DNA from: JBBDIM01 sp040880405 | Lineage (GTDB): Bacteria > Planctomycetota > Planctomycetia > Pirellulales > Pirellulaceae | NCBI GenBank assembly: GCA_040880405.1 | Contig: JBBDIM010000030.1 | Coordinates: 1 to 46,630, forward strand | Direction: 5' to 3' | DNA length: 46,630 bases | Shown: positions 25,580-34,989 of the stretch, piece after piece | Layout of the letters: every line of letters starts with the position of its first letter | Numbering within the stretch: position 1 is the first letter of the stretch | Program-made: the position numbers and the translations under genes | The notes under the pieces: generated by a model | Seen by the model: only the letters and a program-made list of their open reading frames with translations | Database searches by the model: none | What the model was told of the DNA's origin: nothing

Positions 25580-26689
25580 ATGACGCGCGGACTTCAACTC
25601 CTGACGGGAATGTTGGCAACACTGCTCTGCCTTGGTGCGGACGCGTGGTTGTCGGCGCAGGAATTCCAATATCAGGAGCCGCGCGTGGAGTACACCATCG
25701 ACTACGCCGGCCTGGAATTCGCCATTCCGCCACTTGAGGAACTTTTGCCTGAGGAGGATCTCCCCGCTCCTGAAAAGCCGCGCATTCAATTGGTGGGACA
25801 CGAACGGGGATGGCCCGAGCTGCCTCCCCTTCCCGATGTGCCGGAAGCGAAGGTTGAAGAGCTACCACCGGCCGAGGCGGACAAGCCGGCCGAGGAGATC
25901 GTCGCGGAGGTTGTCGAGGAGAAAAAAGAGGAGAAGCCCGAGGCGGTCCAGGAAGAGATTGGGCTGCGCGACTACGGTTGGTTGGACATGGTCCCCTACG
26001 GCTATTACGCCCACATGGACTATTGGCTAGGAGAGGCAAAGTGGAACAACAGTCTCGAACTAGGGATCAACGGCCAAACCGGCAATACGGAGTCACTCAG
26101 CCTGCGGGGTGGTGCGCGGTTACGCCGAGAAGGCAAGTACACCACGACCTCCGCGAATGTTCGCCACCTACGCACCAGCAACCGGGGGATTCGCACGCAA
26201 AACAACGCGATCATGGACTCCCGTTTCGAATTGCCCTTTAAGACATTCGATCGTTGGCATCTGTTTGAAACCAACTTCCTGGAGTTCGACGAATTCAAGG
26301 TGTTCGACCTTCGGTTGGCGGTCAACGGCGGTCTCGGTTACAAGATCATCAAAACCGATGCAACCGACTTCACCATGTCGGTCGGTTCTGGTTTTTCGCG
26401 TGAATATGGGAGTCCCAATGAAGAGATGGTGCCGGAAGGGATGATGGGTTGGACGCTTAACCAGCAGTTCACCTCACGGCACTCGATCGAAGGGAAGTAC
26501 GAAATTTTCCCGGACTGGGGTGACTTTAGTCAGTACCGTAGTGTCGGCGAGTTCGCCTATAAGGTAATGCTGGATGAGGACAATCGCCTGTCGATGAAAT
26601 TCAGCGTGGTCAATCGGTTTGATAGCAGCTCTAACGGGACCGAAAAAAACGACATGGACTATGCCGTGCTCCTGCTGTGGAAGAATTAA
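25580..26689 (+). CDS. DUF481 (YdiY-like) outer-membrane-type protein
   Basis: A 369-residue exported protein. A signal peptide (about residues 1-26, ending WLSAQ) is followed by a Pro/Glu/Lys-rich linker at about 45-125 (EVVEEKKEEKPEAVQEE). The C-terminal 235 residues show alternating strands typical of DUF481, starting WNNSLELGINGQTGNTESLS and continuing with LRLAVNGGLGYKIIKTDA and a final strand YAVLLLWKN that ends in an aromatic-rich beta signal. DUF481 proteins are thought to be outer-membrane barrels; the substrate is unknown. The ATG at 25580 is preferred over one at 25547, since it begins the signal peptide. It is convergent with the flavoprotein gene, with 6 bp between the stops. Confidence 0.82.
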   Translation: MTRGLQLLTGMLATLLCLGADAWLSAQEFQYQEPRVEYTIDYAGLEFAIPPLEELLPEEDLPAPEKPRIQLVGHERGWPELPPLPDVPEAKVEELPPAEADKPAEEIVAEVVEEKKEEKPEAVQEEIGLRDYGWLDMVPYGYYAHMDYWLGEAKWNNSLELGINGQTGNTESLSLRGGARLRREGKYTTTSANVRHLRTSNRGIRTQNNAIMDSRFELPFKTFDRWHLFETNFLEFDEFKVFDLRLAVNGGLGYKIIKTDATDFTMSVGSGFSREYGSPNEEMVPEGMMGWTLNQQFTSRHSIEGKYEIFPDWGDFSQYRSVGEFAYKVMLDEDNRLSMKFSVVNRFDSSSNGTEKNDMDYAVLLLWKN

Positions 26690-26695
26690 CGGGCG

Positions 26696-27766
26696 CTACT
26701 TCCGCCCTACCTGGGCCGCGGCTCGGGTCATCTTCTCGCCGATCAGGGCCATTTTGTAATCGCGGAGTCGTCGCTCGCTGAGCCAGTAAGGGGAGGTGAT
26801 TTCACGGAAGGCATAAATTGCCGCCTGAATTCCTTCGGCCCAAGCGACTGCCACCAGCTTGATATCGCCATGGACATCTCCCACCGCGAAAATCCCCCGC
26901 CGAGACGTCTCAAAGTAGGGATCGATCGCAATGCTGCCGTCGTCGTTCAGGCGAATCGCCAGTCGGTCGAAGGTCTCTTTGGCGGATAGAAAGCCGATTT
27001 GCACGATCGCTTGATCCGCGACGAGTTGCGCACCGGTGTTCAGGGTGACGACGATCTGTCCCTCCGTGGTGGTCGCCTCGGAAATCTCCGTGCTGAGGTG
27101 GACACGTCCTCCCAGTTCATGCACCCGGGCGGTCGTATCTGCTTTGGCTAGCGGCTCGGCCTCGCGAATTAGGAGATCGACCTCTCCCCGACGTTGGAGG
27201 ACCATCACGGCGGCATCCATGGCGGAGTCGCCACCCCCGACAACGATGACCTTTTCGCCATGGTAGTCGTTGATTCGAGGGACCTTGTACATCACGCGGC
27301 GACATTCCAACTGATCGAGCACCGGTAGTTTCCGGGGATAATGCAGCAGCCCCATCGCCAAGATCACCTTTCGGCAAAGGTAGGAACCGCGACTGGTGAT
27401 CACGCGTTTGAGTTGATCCTCTTTCTCCGTCGCCTCGGTCTCTTGGATGTCGAGCAGTTCCTCCTCGAATCGAAACTGAACCAAGGCCTCCTCCGCCTGG
27501 CGATACGTCCGCGTCGAGAGCTCTTCCCCAGTGATCCCCTCGGGAAAACCGGGCACATCGACAATTTTTTTGTCGGCGTAGAGGAATTGCGGCTGGCCCC
27601 CCGGTTGGTCTTTGGCTTCAATCACCAGGGTGGTAAGCCCCCGATGGGCCGTGGTCAAACTGGCCGCCAAACCGGCGGGACCCGCCCCCACGATCACCAC
27701 ATCCCAATAGGGCAGGTTTTCGAAGTCCATGTCGGAATCGAGCTTTGTGACTTTATAGTCGACCAT
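26696..27766 (-). CDS. Thioredoxin-reductase-like FAD/NAD(P) oxidoreductase without CxxC
   Basis: A 356-residue two-dinucleotide-domain flavoprotein. The FAD site is VVIVGAGPAGLAASL (about 24-38), the NAD(P) site VIVVGGGDSAMDAAV (about 175-189), and the C-terminal FAD motif is GIFAVGDVHGD. The redox-active CxxC of true thioredoxin reductases, expected just before the NADPH domain's GGGDSA, is missing. This is the pattern of ferredoxin-NADP reductase type 2 and related YpdA-like enzymes, so an electron-transfer or disulfide-independent reductase is likely. The ATG at 27766 (MVDYKVTK) is preferred to a TTG at 27817. No partner gene is adjacent. Confidence 0.85.
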   Translation of the reverse strand: MVDYKVTKLDSDMDFENLPYWDVVIVGAGPAGLAASLTTAHRGLTTLVIEAKDQPGGQPQFLYADKKIVDVPGFPEGITGEELSTRTYRQAEEALVQFRFEEELLDIQETEATEKEDQLKRVITSRGSYLCRKVILAMGLLHYPRKLPVLDQLECRRVMYKVPRINDYHGEKVIVVGGGDSAMDAAVMVLQRRGEVDLLIREAEPLAKADTTARVHELGGRVHLSTEISEATTTEGQIVVTLNTGAQLVADQAIVQIGFLSAKETFDRLAIRLNDDGSIAIDPYFETSRRGIFAVGDVHGDIKLVAVAWAEGIQAAIYAFREITSPYWLSERRLRDYKMALIGEKMTRAAAQVGRK

Positions 27767-27963
27767 GGCTGCACAACTTTCTGGGGTATCTACCCCACGA
27801 GTTTCAATCCGCGGCAATCCGCTGGTTACGCTTGGCTTCTCTGGGCGGTCTCTAGTGCTACCCTTGTGAGGTATACGAGCGGTGTTTAATATCGGGGCTT
27901 TTCTACCAAGAGATTCCCTACCTTAAAGGTATGTCCGGGGCGAGGCGACGAGCAAGAGGGGCG

Positions 27964-28671
27964 ATGAACGTGCGAACATTAGCGATTGGTGATATTCATG
28001 GTTGCGATACGGCCCTGTTGAACTTGCTGCGCATGGTCGAACCGACTCCCGATGATCTAGTGGTCGCCCTGGGCGACTACGTCGACCGCGGCCCGAATTC
28101 TAAAGGGGTCGTTGATTCGCTCATCGAGTTCTCAGGAGATCATCACCTGGTATGCCTCAAGGGGAATCACGAGGCGATGATGCTGGATGCTCGGCAAGAG
28201 GGGATGGAAACCCTCATGATGTGGCGGAGCTTCGGCGGAGCGGAGACGATGGCCTCGTACGCCGGAGAGGGGGAACCCGGGTCGCTCGAAGATATCCCAC
28301 CACAACACTGGGATTGGTTTGAGAACACCTGCCTACCGTATTATGAGACCGAGCGGTACATCTTTGTTCATGCCGGGGTGTATCCCAACCTGCCGATGAA
28401 CAAGCAGACCGATTCGGTCCTGTTGTGGGAAAAGCTGCACGACCGGGGCCCTCATATTTCTGGCAAGGTGATAATCTGCGGCCACACCGCGCAAAAGTCG
28501 GGGCTACCACTTAGCCTAGGGCATACCGTCGGCATCGACACTTGGGTGTATGGCGAGGGCTGGCTGACCTGCCTGGAACCCGATACAGGCCGGTATTGGC
28601 AGGCCAACGAGCAGGGTGAAACCAGGCTCGGGACCTTGGATGTTCCGTTGGCTCGCCCCACAGACGGCTGA
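27964..28671 (+). CDS. Calcineurin-like metallophosphatase (PrpA/ApaH-type)
   Basis: A 235-residue cytoplasmic phosphoesterase with the five metal-binding blocks in order: GDIHGC (near residue 9), GDYVDRGPNSKGV (near 38), GNHEAMM (near 66), HAG in FVHAGVYPN, and GHT in IICGHTAQKSG. This is the arrangement of bacterial Ser/Thr protein phosphatases (PrpA/PrpB) and diadenosine tetraphosphatase; the short size favours the former. The ATG at 27964 has AGAGGGG directly before it, which decides it over an in-frame ATG at 27931. It is divergent from the flavoprotein gene. The actual substrate cannot be told. Confidence 0.88.
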   Translation: MNVRTLAIGDIHGCDTALLNLLRMVEPTPDDLVVALGDYVDRGPNSKGVVDSLIEFSGDHHLVCLKGNHEAMMLDARQEGMETLMMWRSFGGAETMASYAGEGEPGSLEDIPPQHWDWFENTCLPYYETERYIFVHAGVYPNLPMNKQTDSVLLWEKLHDRGPHISGKVIICGHTAQKSGLPLSLGHTVGIDTWVYGEGWLTCLEPDTGRYWQANEQGETRLGTLDVPLARPTDG

Positions 28672-28872
28672 AGTGTTACAAAATTCGGGCTAGGTCCCAC
28701 TTCCCGATTTTGATACGCTGGGCGTCCGATCACTGGAATAGCCGCTTAGCGGGCCTGATCGAATCCAGGTGAAGCCGTCACTGAGGACGCTTTGCCACCA
28801 ACTCCGTATCGGTTCGGCCATCCTCGGCCCGAGCCCAAAAATCGCACACCTTTCGCACGATGGAATCGCCCG

Positions 28873-29922
28873 ATGAAGAATGGAATCTTCCTCGCGACCG
28901 GCGCACTGATTTTCTCTGGCACCTTGCTCACGGCTTCCGCGTGGTCGCAACAGGCGGCTCCCCGGCAAGCAGGACCTCAGCAACAGGGCCAGCAGCCCGG
29001 CGGAATCCAGGCGGCTCAGGGACAACCGCAAATGTTGCCCCGGCCTTTTGAGATCGATCAACAAACCGCCAAGTACATTGACGAAATCCTGAATTACTGG
29101 GAATTTCGCGGAACGAAGGTTCATCAGTACGAAGCGAAGTTCCAGCGGTGGGAATATGACACCGCGTTTGGCCCCCCCGATGTCCACAAGACGTTCGGAG
29201 AGGGGACCCTCAAGTACGAACAACCGGACAAGGGATTATTCAAGGTCGAAACCCTCCGGCACTACACGCCCCCAAAGAATCAAGGGGAACCCGCCACCTA
29301 CGAAGCCCACCCCGGCGAACTGCTGGAGCACTGGCTCTGTGACGGCAAGGCGGTCTACGAGTACAACCTCGCGCGGAAAGAGCTGCGGGAACATCGGCTC
29401 CCGCCAGATCAACAAGGGGTGGCGATCGCCAACGGCCCCCTCCCCTTTTTGTTTGGGGCGAAGGCGGCCGAGATCAAGCAGCGGTATTGGCTGCGAATCG
29501 TGACGCCCCCGCAAGTGAAAGATGAATATTGGTTGGAGGCGTGGCCCAAGACGGCCGCTGACGCAGAGAATTTCAAGTTCGTGACCATCATGATCGATCA
29601 AGCGGAGTTCCTTCCCATGGCAATCGAGGTGGCCGATCGGTCGTTCGACCCTCAGGGAACTCCCCCCAATCACTCTCGCGTCGTGTATCAGTTCGGCGAT
29701 CGCAAGGTCTACGACAAAAACGCGTTGGCTGAGAACCTGCAAAAGCTGAACCTGTTCCGCCAGGCCTTCATCCAACCAACCTTGCCCAGTGGTTGGACGC
29801 GAATCGTGGAAGACCCGGCCGCCAATCGGAGGCAACAAGCAGGGGGGGCTCCTCAAGCAGGTGGCAACGCTCCTCAAAACGCTCGGCAGAACAATCGTCA
29901 ACCCGCGGCGATTCCGCGGTAG
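28873..29922 (+). CDS. TIGR03009-type secreted planctomycete protein
   Basis: A 349-residue exported protein. The signal peptide is MKNGIFLATGALIFSGTLLT up to SAWSQ, followed by a Gln/Pro/Gly-rich stretch (about 26-60). The folded part (about 65-315) has YIDEILNYWEFRGTKVHQYE and a series of strands like those of LolA/LolB-type lipoprotein carriers, the architecture described for the TIGR03009 family that is expanded in planctomycetes. The C-terminus is again Gln/Asn/Gly-rich and probably disordered. The ATG at 28873 is favoured over 28792 because it begins the signal peptide. A bidirectional terminator follows 34 bp downstream. A role in lipid or surface-layer transport is only inferred from the fold. 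Confidence 0.8.
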   Translation: MKNGIFLATGALIFSGTLLTASAWSQQAAPRQAGPQQQGQQPGGIQAAQGQPQMLPRPFEIDQQTAKYIDEILNYWEFRGTKVHQYEAKFQRWEYDTAFGPPDVHKTFGEGTLKYEQPDKGLFKVETLRHYTPPKNQGEPATYEAHPGELLEHWLCDGKAVYEYNLARKELREHRLPPDQQGVAIANGPLPFLFGAKAAEIKQRYWLRIVTPPQVKDEYWLEAWPKTAADAENFKFVTIMIDQAEFLPMAIEVADRSFDPQGTPPNHSRVVYQFGDRKVYDKNALAENLQKLNLFRQAFIQPTLPSGWTRIVEDPAANRRQQAGGAPQAGGNAPQNARQNNRQPAAIPR

Positions 29923-29955
29923 CGGGCTGCGTCGATTCGATCACAATACAGACAC

Positions 29956-29987
29956 AAAAAACCTCGCCCCAGTGGCGAGGTTTTTTT
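29956..29987 (+). terminator. Rho-independent terminator after the TIGR03009 gene
   Basis: The stem CCTCGCC (29962-29968) / GGCGAGG (29974-29980) is preceded by A6 and followed by T7, so it can act in both directions. It lies between convergent genes. Confidence 0.9.
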
Positions 29988-30022
29988 GTGCTCGGTGGGG
30001 CGCATGAATGGGTTCGCCATGA

Positions 30023-30375
30023 GGGGATGAGTTCAATTACAAAGAGTCGGTGGTCAAGCAGCGTTGGCCGCGGTCCCCGTAATTGACCTTATCCCCGTAC
30101 GAATTCGGCGCGGGAGCCAGTTGCCAACCTTTAGCAGGACAGTGCCAATTTTTGTCGACGGGTTTCCAACCGAGCCCGGGTGGCCTTGAAAAAGGGGTCA
30201 GGACTCTTTTTCGCAATATGTTCTCAAATGGAACACGTCTGATGAAAAAGAGTCCTGACCCCTTTTTCACTCGCGGGTGGTGAGGATGGGGCGTTTGAAC
30301 GGGGATAAGGTCAATTACGGGTGCCGCGGATTAGGGTTCTCATCCGCCGACTCTTTGTAATTGAACTCATCCCCG
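30023..30375. repeat. Composite palindromic element B2, carrying A4
   Basis: Two inverted B units (30023-30098 and 30300-30375) lie around a 201-bp spacer that holds element A4. The outer arms match each other exactly over GGGGATGAGTTCAATTAC and AAAGAGTCGG. Both inner arms carry the private form GGGGATAAGGTCAATTAC, with G where the other copies have T. The spacer's right end (GATGGGGCGTTTGAAC) resembles those of B1 and B3. It fills the gap between convergent genes and ends 3 bp before the stop codon of the PVC cytochrome. Confidence 0.85.
30186..30270. repeat. Palindromic element A4 (subfamily b), inside B2
   Basis: An 85-bp family-A copy in reverse orientation to A3; the interior reads GTTCTCAAATGGAACACGTC, the reverse complement of the A3 type with three differences. 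The outer ends are TTGAAAAAGG and CCTTTTTCAC. It lies wholly within the spacer of composite B2. Confidence 0.85.
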
Positions 30376-30378
30376 TTT

Positions 30379-33369
30379 CTACTGCATCGACCTCAAATAC
30401 TGAATCACATCCGCCATGGCTTGCGGATCGAGTTCTCGTTCCAGGCCTTCCGGCATCAGTGAGAGCCCGGTGGCTCGCATCTGGTCGATCTCGCCGCGGA
30501 GGATTACGTCGGTGGCGTTCTCGGCGCGTTTGAGGGTGATGCTGGTGGCGGTTTCGGCGGCCAGCATGCCGGTCAACGTGCGGCCATCGTCGGTGACCGC
30601 GATATAGTTGAGGTACAGCGGATCAATCTCCCGATTGGGGTCGAGGATCGCCACCAACAACGCCTCTGGGCCTTTCTCAGCAACCCCCTTCAGATTCTTG
30701 CCGATCTCGCTCCCGAAATCCTCCAGGCGGTGACAGGCGGAACACGTTTTGCGGAACGCAGCCCGGCCCCGATCGACATCTCCTTCCAGTTTGAGCGCCT
30801 CTTGGTACATCGCAACGACATCGGCCCTGCGGCCCAGTTCCAGCGAGGCCAGCAACTTTTCCGCCTTGGCGGCCAGCGACTTGTCAGGGTGGTTGCGGAG
30901 TCGCTCGATCCGCGCGGCGTCGAGGTCCGTGGCGGCAAAGTTTTCGGTTTCGATCGCGTTGAGCAATTGGCCCACCCATTGCGGGCGAGAGAGGATCAGC
31001 TCCAGCGATTCCCCGCGCAGCTTGGGCGGCATCTCAGGGAATCGATCGGTCACGACCAGCACGACTTCCGGTTCGTCGAATCGAGACAAGGTGGCCAACG
31101 CCTCCAGTTGGATCGATTGCGGCTGGCGGTAATCGAGCAGGCTCGAGAGATCTTCCTTCACCTGAGTCCAAGGCACCAAAGCCAACAGGCCAACCCCTGC
31201 TCGGCGCTGGGTCTCTGAGAGGTTTTCATCGGTCGCCTGCCGGATTCCAGCGGCCTGCACTCGAGCCAACAGACTCGATCCATCGCCCCCTTTGGCGGTG
31301 GCCAATTGTTGGCGGAGTGGTTCGCGCCGGGACCCGGCTCCTTCGATCAACCCGCGGACCAATTGGCTGGTCAGGTGGCTCTCGGTGTCGGGCAGCTTCG
31401 CCAGTGTTTCGACCAGCGGTTGAAGTTGTTCCGGAGTAGCCTCGGCCGCGACCTGTCGTGCAAGTTTCGCCAAAAACGCAGACGCCGCAGGCTGTTGGCG
31501 GTAAAGGGGTGACTCCAGCAAAATCGCCAACACCTCCGAGGCACCCTCGCCGAGCGAACTTTGCGCCGCTAGTTGCAACCAAGAGTCGCCCCCGCTTTTC
31601 GCGATCAACTGGGCCAGAGGATGGGCACTGTGCTCTGCTGGAAGCTCTCCTAAAGTGAACGCCAACTGGTAGCGGACCAACGGGTCGTCATCGTCAACCA
31701 GCGCCGCGAGACGTTCCACCAGTTCCGGCGAGGTGGCCACCAGCGGTTCGGCCAGCCGGATCGCGTGCTCACGAACCGCCGGATGGTTGTCCGCGAGGGC
31801 AACCAGCAGCACTTCAGGCGTAAGGCCTTCCAGGCCGCTCAGTCCGTATAACGCGCGGACCCTGGCCTCCGGGACTTTTCCGGTGTGGGCCATCTCTTTC
31901 AGCGGGGCGAGTGCCGCTTGGTCCTGACGCTCATAGATCAAACGAGCCGCGGTCTGGCGGTGCCAGCCGTTGGGATTGGCTAAAAGTTCCACCAGTCGGT
32001 TGATGGTCGCGTCGCCGATCGCGCGATCCGCTGGCTGCTGGAATCCTTCCGGCACCACGCGGTAAATCCGTCCGCGGTCTCGGCCGCTGGTCAGATCGAG
32101 ATGCTTTTTGATCATCGGCGGCAGGCTGTGAGGATGCTCGATCACCTCACGCGACATGTCGATTACCAGCAGCGAACCATCCGGGCTGTTCGCCATTTGC
32201 ACCGGGCGGAACCAGATGTCGGCTGAAGATAGAAACTCGCGGCCTGGGTCGGCCCGGTCGGCGACCACTTCCACCCCCTTGGGCGTGAGGGTCTTACGAT
32301 GCACCAAGTTGCCCCCGGCATCGGAGACGAAGGCGTTGCCGTGGTATTTGGGTGGTAAGGCGTCTCCCCGGTAAATCGTGACACCGGTCGCTCCGGTAAA
32401 GTACCCGGCCGGCTTGCCTCCCCCTTCGACAACGCCGGGGACCAAGCCTTGAGCCCGGAGACGCGTGCGGATGATGCGCCACGGTTCGACTGGGCTGGTT
32501 CGATAGACCGTGGCGGCCGGACCATCGGAGGCGATTGACTTGGTGGGGGAGGGGGCCGCGAGGTACGGATTCCGAGCGATGTAGCGGTCCTCGAACATCA
32601 CCAATTGGATGTGATCGCTGTTGGAGCTGACGTACCGCCGCCCGAAGTTATCGAACGACATCCCATGCTGGCCACCGCCGCTGGCTGGCGAGAGCAACAT
32701 GCTGCGGGGCTCGATCACGAAGTCGCGGCGATTCAGTCGGACCGCCTCGCGGCTGGGGTGCCGCGTGCTTTGCACCGTCCCGCCACTGCTGCTGGTCGCC
32801 CCATGGATGCGGTTGTCGAGTCCCCACTGAAACGAATTGAGGAGCCCTTGGACGTTGGAGCGGTTGAAACCGGAAAACACCACCTCGGTCTGGTCCGCTT
32901 TTCCATCGCCGGTGGTGTCTTTAGCAAACAGGATATCGGGTGAGGCCCCGATCAAGATGCCACCACCGGTACAGACCACCGCGGTGGGCCATGAGAGGCC
33001 ATCGAGAAAGACCTCACTCTTGTCGTACTTACCATCGCCGGTGGTATCTTCCAGGCGGCGAATGCGGCCGATGTTGAGCTCCTCGTCTTCGCTGTAGCCC
33101 CGCATTTCGACGACATACATCCGGCCATACTCGTCGAAGTCGAGCGCCACAGGGTCGACCACGTTGGGCTCGCTGGCGACTTGCTCCAGCTTAAGACCCG
33201 GCAACAGGTCGAATGTTCGCAGGGCGTCCTGGGGGCTGGTCGGAGGAATCCGGGGCAATTCCTCGGCGTAGTCTTCCTTCAGTTGGGGTTCCGGCTCTTG
33301 GCCTTGGGCCAGGTCTCCCAGTGGTACGAGAAAACTTAACATTCCGCACAGCATCACCACGCGTCGCAT
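30379..33369 (-). CDS. PVC-type CxxCH heme protein with dehydrogenase-like propeller and HEAT repeats
   Basis: A 996-residue exported protein. The signal peptide is MRRVVMLCGMLSFLVPLGDL up to AQGQ. Residues about 50-450 resemble the membrane-bound dehydrogenase-type propeller of planctomycetes and verrucomicrobia (PVDPVALDFDEYGRMYVVEM-like blades; EDTTGDGKYDKSEVFLDG). Residues about 480-840 are helical HEAT-type repeats. The C-terminal 140 residues hold a cytochrome c site, KTCSACHRLEDFGSEIGKNL, with heme ligation by CSACH. The architecture matches the Pirellula/Verrucomicrobium heme-binding family, thought to act in periplasmic oxidation of sugars or polysaccharides. The ATG at 33369 has AAGGA upstream; an earlier frame start at 33507 adds 46 unlikely residues. 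The stop lies 3 bp from composite B2. Confidence 0.9.
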   Translation of the reverse strand: MRRVVMLCGMLSFLVPLGDLAQGQEPEPQLKEDYAEELPRIPPTSPQDALRTFDLLPGLKLEQVASEPNVVDPVALDFDEYGRMYVVEMRGYSEDEELNIGRIRRLEDTTGDGKYDKSEVFLDGLSWPTAVVCTGGGILIGASPDILFAKDTTGDGKADQTEVVFSGFNRSNVQGLLNSFQWGLDNRIHGATSSSGGTVQSTRHPSREAVRLNRRDFVIEPRSMLLSPASGGGQHGMSFDNFGRRYVSSNSDHIQLVMFEDRYIARNPYLAAPSPTKSIASDGPAATVYRTSPVEPWRIIRTRLRAQGLVPGVVEGGGKPAGYFTGATGVTIYRGDALPPKYHGNAFVSDAGGNLVHRKTLTPKGVEVVADRADPGREFLSSADIWFRPVQMANSPDGSLLVIDMSREVIEHPHSLPPMIKKHLDLTSGRDRGRIYRVVPEGFQQPADRAIGDATINRLVELLANPNGWHRQTAARLIYERQDQAALAPLKEMAHTGKVPEARVRALYGLSGLEGLTPEVLLVALADNHPAVREHAIRLAEPLVATSPELVERLAALVDDDDPLVRYQLAFTLGELPAEHSAHPLAQLIAKSGGDSWLQLAAQSSLGEGASEVLAILLESPLYRQQPAASAFLAKLARQVAAEATPEQLQPLVETLAKLPDTESHLTSQLVRGLIEGAGSRREPLRQQLATAKGGDGSSLLARVQAAGIRQATDENLSETQRRAGVGLLALVPWTQVKEDLSSLLDYRQPQSIQLEALATLSRFDEPEVVLVVTDRFPEMPPKLRGESLELILSRPQWVGQLLNAIETENFAATDLDAARIERLRNHPDKSLAAKAEKLLASLELGRRADVVAMYQEALKLEGDVDRGRAAFRKTCSACHRLEDFGSEIGKNLKGVAEKGPEALLVAILDPNREIDPLYLNYIAVTDDGRTLTGMLAAETATSITLKRAENATDVILRGEIDQMRATGLSLMPEGLERELDPQAMADVIQYLRSMQ

Positions 33370-33824
33370 ACGAAGGTTCCTTGCCAATTCTTGTTCGCTT
33401 GAGGGAAACTCGGATCCGGTGAGGCCTGATCGAGCGGAGGGGATGAAATCGTTGGGGACGGAGCCAGCAAGTGGGACAAAGGGGGCGGGTAGGGTCTTAC
33501 ATTTCACCTGATATCACCCGCTGCTCAAATAGCGGCGACTCCAGGAGGTGGGGCCGCCGGACAGGGGCGTGCCGTGGTTATCAGCATCTCAGTTATAGTA
33601 AGTATAACCACTTCGAAACCACCTTGGGCTGGTTTTTTCCCTTCATTTTTCTCCGGTTTTCATGGGGCTGAACCACCCCCAACCGCCGAGCGTAGGGTAA
33701 AAAGCTCCCTCCGCGAGGTCGCCAGCTTGGTTGAGGGCCTTGAATTTCGTTAGAATATTGGGGATCTTGCCCCACGGCTTGACGGAAGTCCACGGATCAG
33801 GAACCGACTTGGTATTCCAGCCCT
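33370..33824. other. Divergent intergenic region with one inverted repeat
   Basis: This 455-bp region separates the PVC cytochrome and App1 genes. It holds perfect 8-bp arms GTGGTTAT (33574-33581) and ATAACCAC (33604-33611), a possible operator or hairpin. Nothing else is recognised. Confidence 0.35.
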
Positions 33825-34904
33825 ATGTATCGCGATGAGACCGCCGTTTCCGATTTACGCGAAACCGATTCGGTGGTGCTGTACCCGACCTTCGCACACC
33901 CTACGCCGGACGGCGATGGTTGGGTTGTGCAGGTGCATGGGTGCGTCTTTGAGTCGACGGCGAGTTCCTTGTCAGGGCGGATGTTGATCGCGCTGTTGGG
34001 CCGCGCGATGCGGGCCACCAAGGAAGAGCTGTTAACCGAAACCTTCCAGGAGCGAATCTTCGGCTTCACCGTGCGCCGCCAAGGTGGCCGCCGGATTGCC
34101 GTCCGAATCGGCGACCAGATCTTTCGTCTCACCACGCGCTCCCAGAAAAATGGCCAATTCTTCGGCGAGACCATTCTGACGTCGGAGGAAATGGAGACGC
34201 TCACCCTGGACTTCCAATTGGGGGAATTCCCCTGGACGGTCGTGTCCGAATTCCCCGAGCATACCGACCTGCCTGGGTCGATTCGGCCGATTCCCGGGGA
34301 AGGGGTCTCCGTGATTTCGGACATCGACGACACCGTGAAGCATACCCAGGTGGCCACCCAAAGGGTCATGCTGAATAACACCTTTTTACGCGAGTTCGAA
34401 ACGGTTCCCGGCATTTCGCGGCTGTACCAACATTGGCTGTTGCGGGGGGCGGTGTTTCACTACGTGACGTCCAGTCCTTGGCAATTGTATGGGCCCCTGG
34501 CGCAGCTTTTTGTGGAGCAGGGAATTCCTTCCGGTTCGTTCCACATGAAGTCGCTCCGGTTTCGCGATCCGACCGTTTTGCAATTGTTTATCGCGCGGCG
34601 GTGGACCAAACGCAAAGCCATCAGGGATTTGATGTTACGCTTCCCACGCCGCCGCTTTATCTTGGTCGGCGACTCCGGGGAGAAGGATCCCGAGACCTAT
34701 GGTGACATGGCTCGGAAGTTTCCGGACCAAATTGAGAAAATTTTGATCCGGGACCTGAGCGGAAAGAATTCTCATCCGTATAGGTACATGAAGGCGTTCC
34801 GTCGGTTGCCTGACAACGTGTGGCAGATTTTTCGGGATCCGGAAGAGATTGATCCCGGCCTGATTGATGATTGCCCCGGGTTGTCCGTGACCGCGTCCCC
34901 GTGA
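33825..34904 (+). CDS. App1-family phosphatase domain protein (DUF2183)
   Basis: A 359-residue protein of the App1/DUF2183 family, related to yeast App1, a phosphatidate phosphatase with a HAD-like fold. The catalytic DxDxT motif is seen as SDIDDTVKHT (about 165-174). The expected downstream elements follow: YVTSSPWQLYGPL (about 210), the Lys region RRWTKRKAIRDLM, and the acidic GDSGEKDPETYGDM near residue 285. An N-terminal domain of about 150 residues is like the one preceding this catalytic domain in relatives. It may act on lipids at the membrane, but no signal peptide or membrane segment is seen. The start ATG at 33825 is the first available. Confidence 0.88.
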   Translation: MYRDETAVSDLRETDSVVLYPTFAHPTPDGDGWVVQVHGCVFESTASSLSGRMLIALLGRAMRATKEELLTETFQERIFGFTVRRQGGRRIAVRIGDQIFRLTTRSQKNGQFFGETILTSEEMETLTLDFQLGEFPWTVVSEFPEHTDLPGSIRPIPGEGVSVISDIDDTVKHTQVATQRVMLNNTFLREFETVPGISRLYQHWLLRGAVFHYVTSSPWQLYGPLAQLFVEQGIPSGSFHMKSLRFRDPTVLQLFIARRWTKRKAIRDLMLRFPRRRFILVGDSGEKDPETYGDMARKFPDQIEKILIRDLSGKNSHPYRYMKAFRRLPDNVWQIFRDPEEIDPGLIDDCPGLSVTASP

Positions 34905-34989
34905 TGATCGATATTAGGGGGATTCAGCGGAACCGCCAAGCGATTGGCGTCGATCGCAATGGAACAAATAACTCGAAGGATGAATCATC

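Noticed and set aside
30132..30146. GCAGGACAGTGCCA as a second minus-strand sigma-54 site
   Set aside because: The spacing is 9 bp instead of 10 and it lies inside the B2 spacer.
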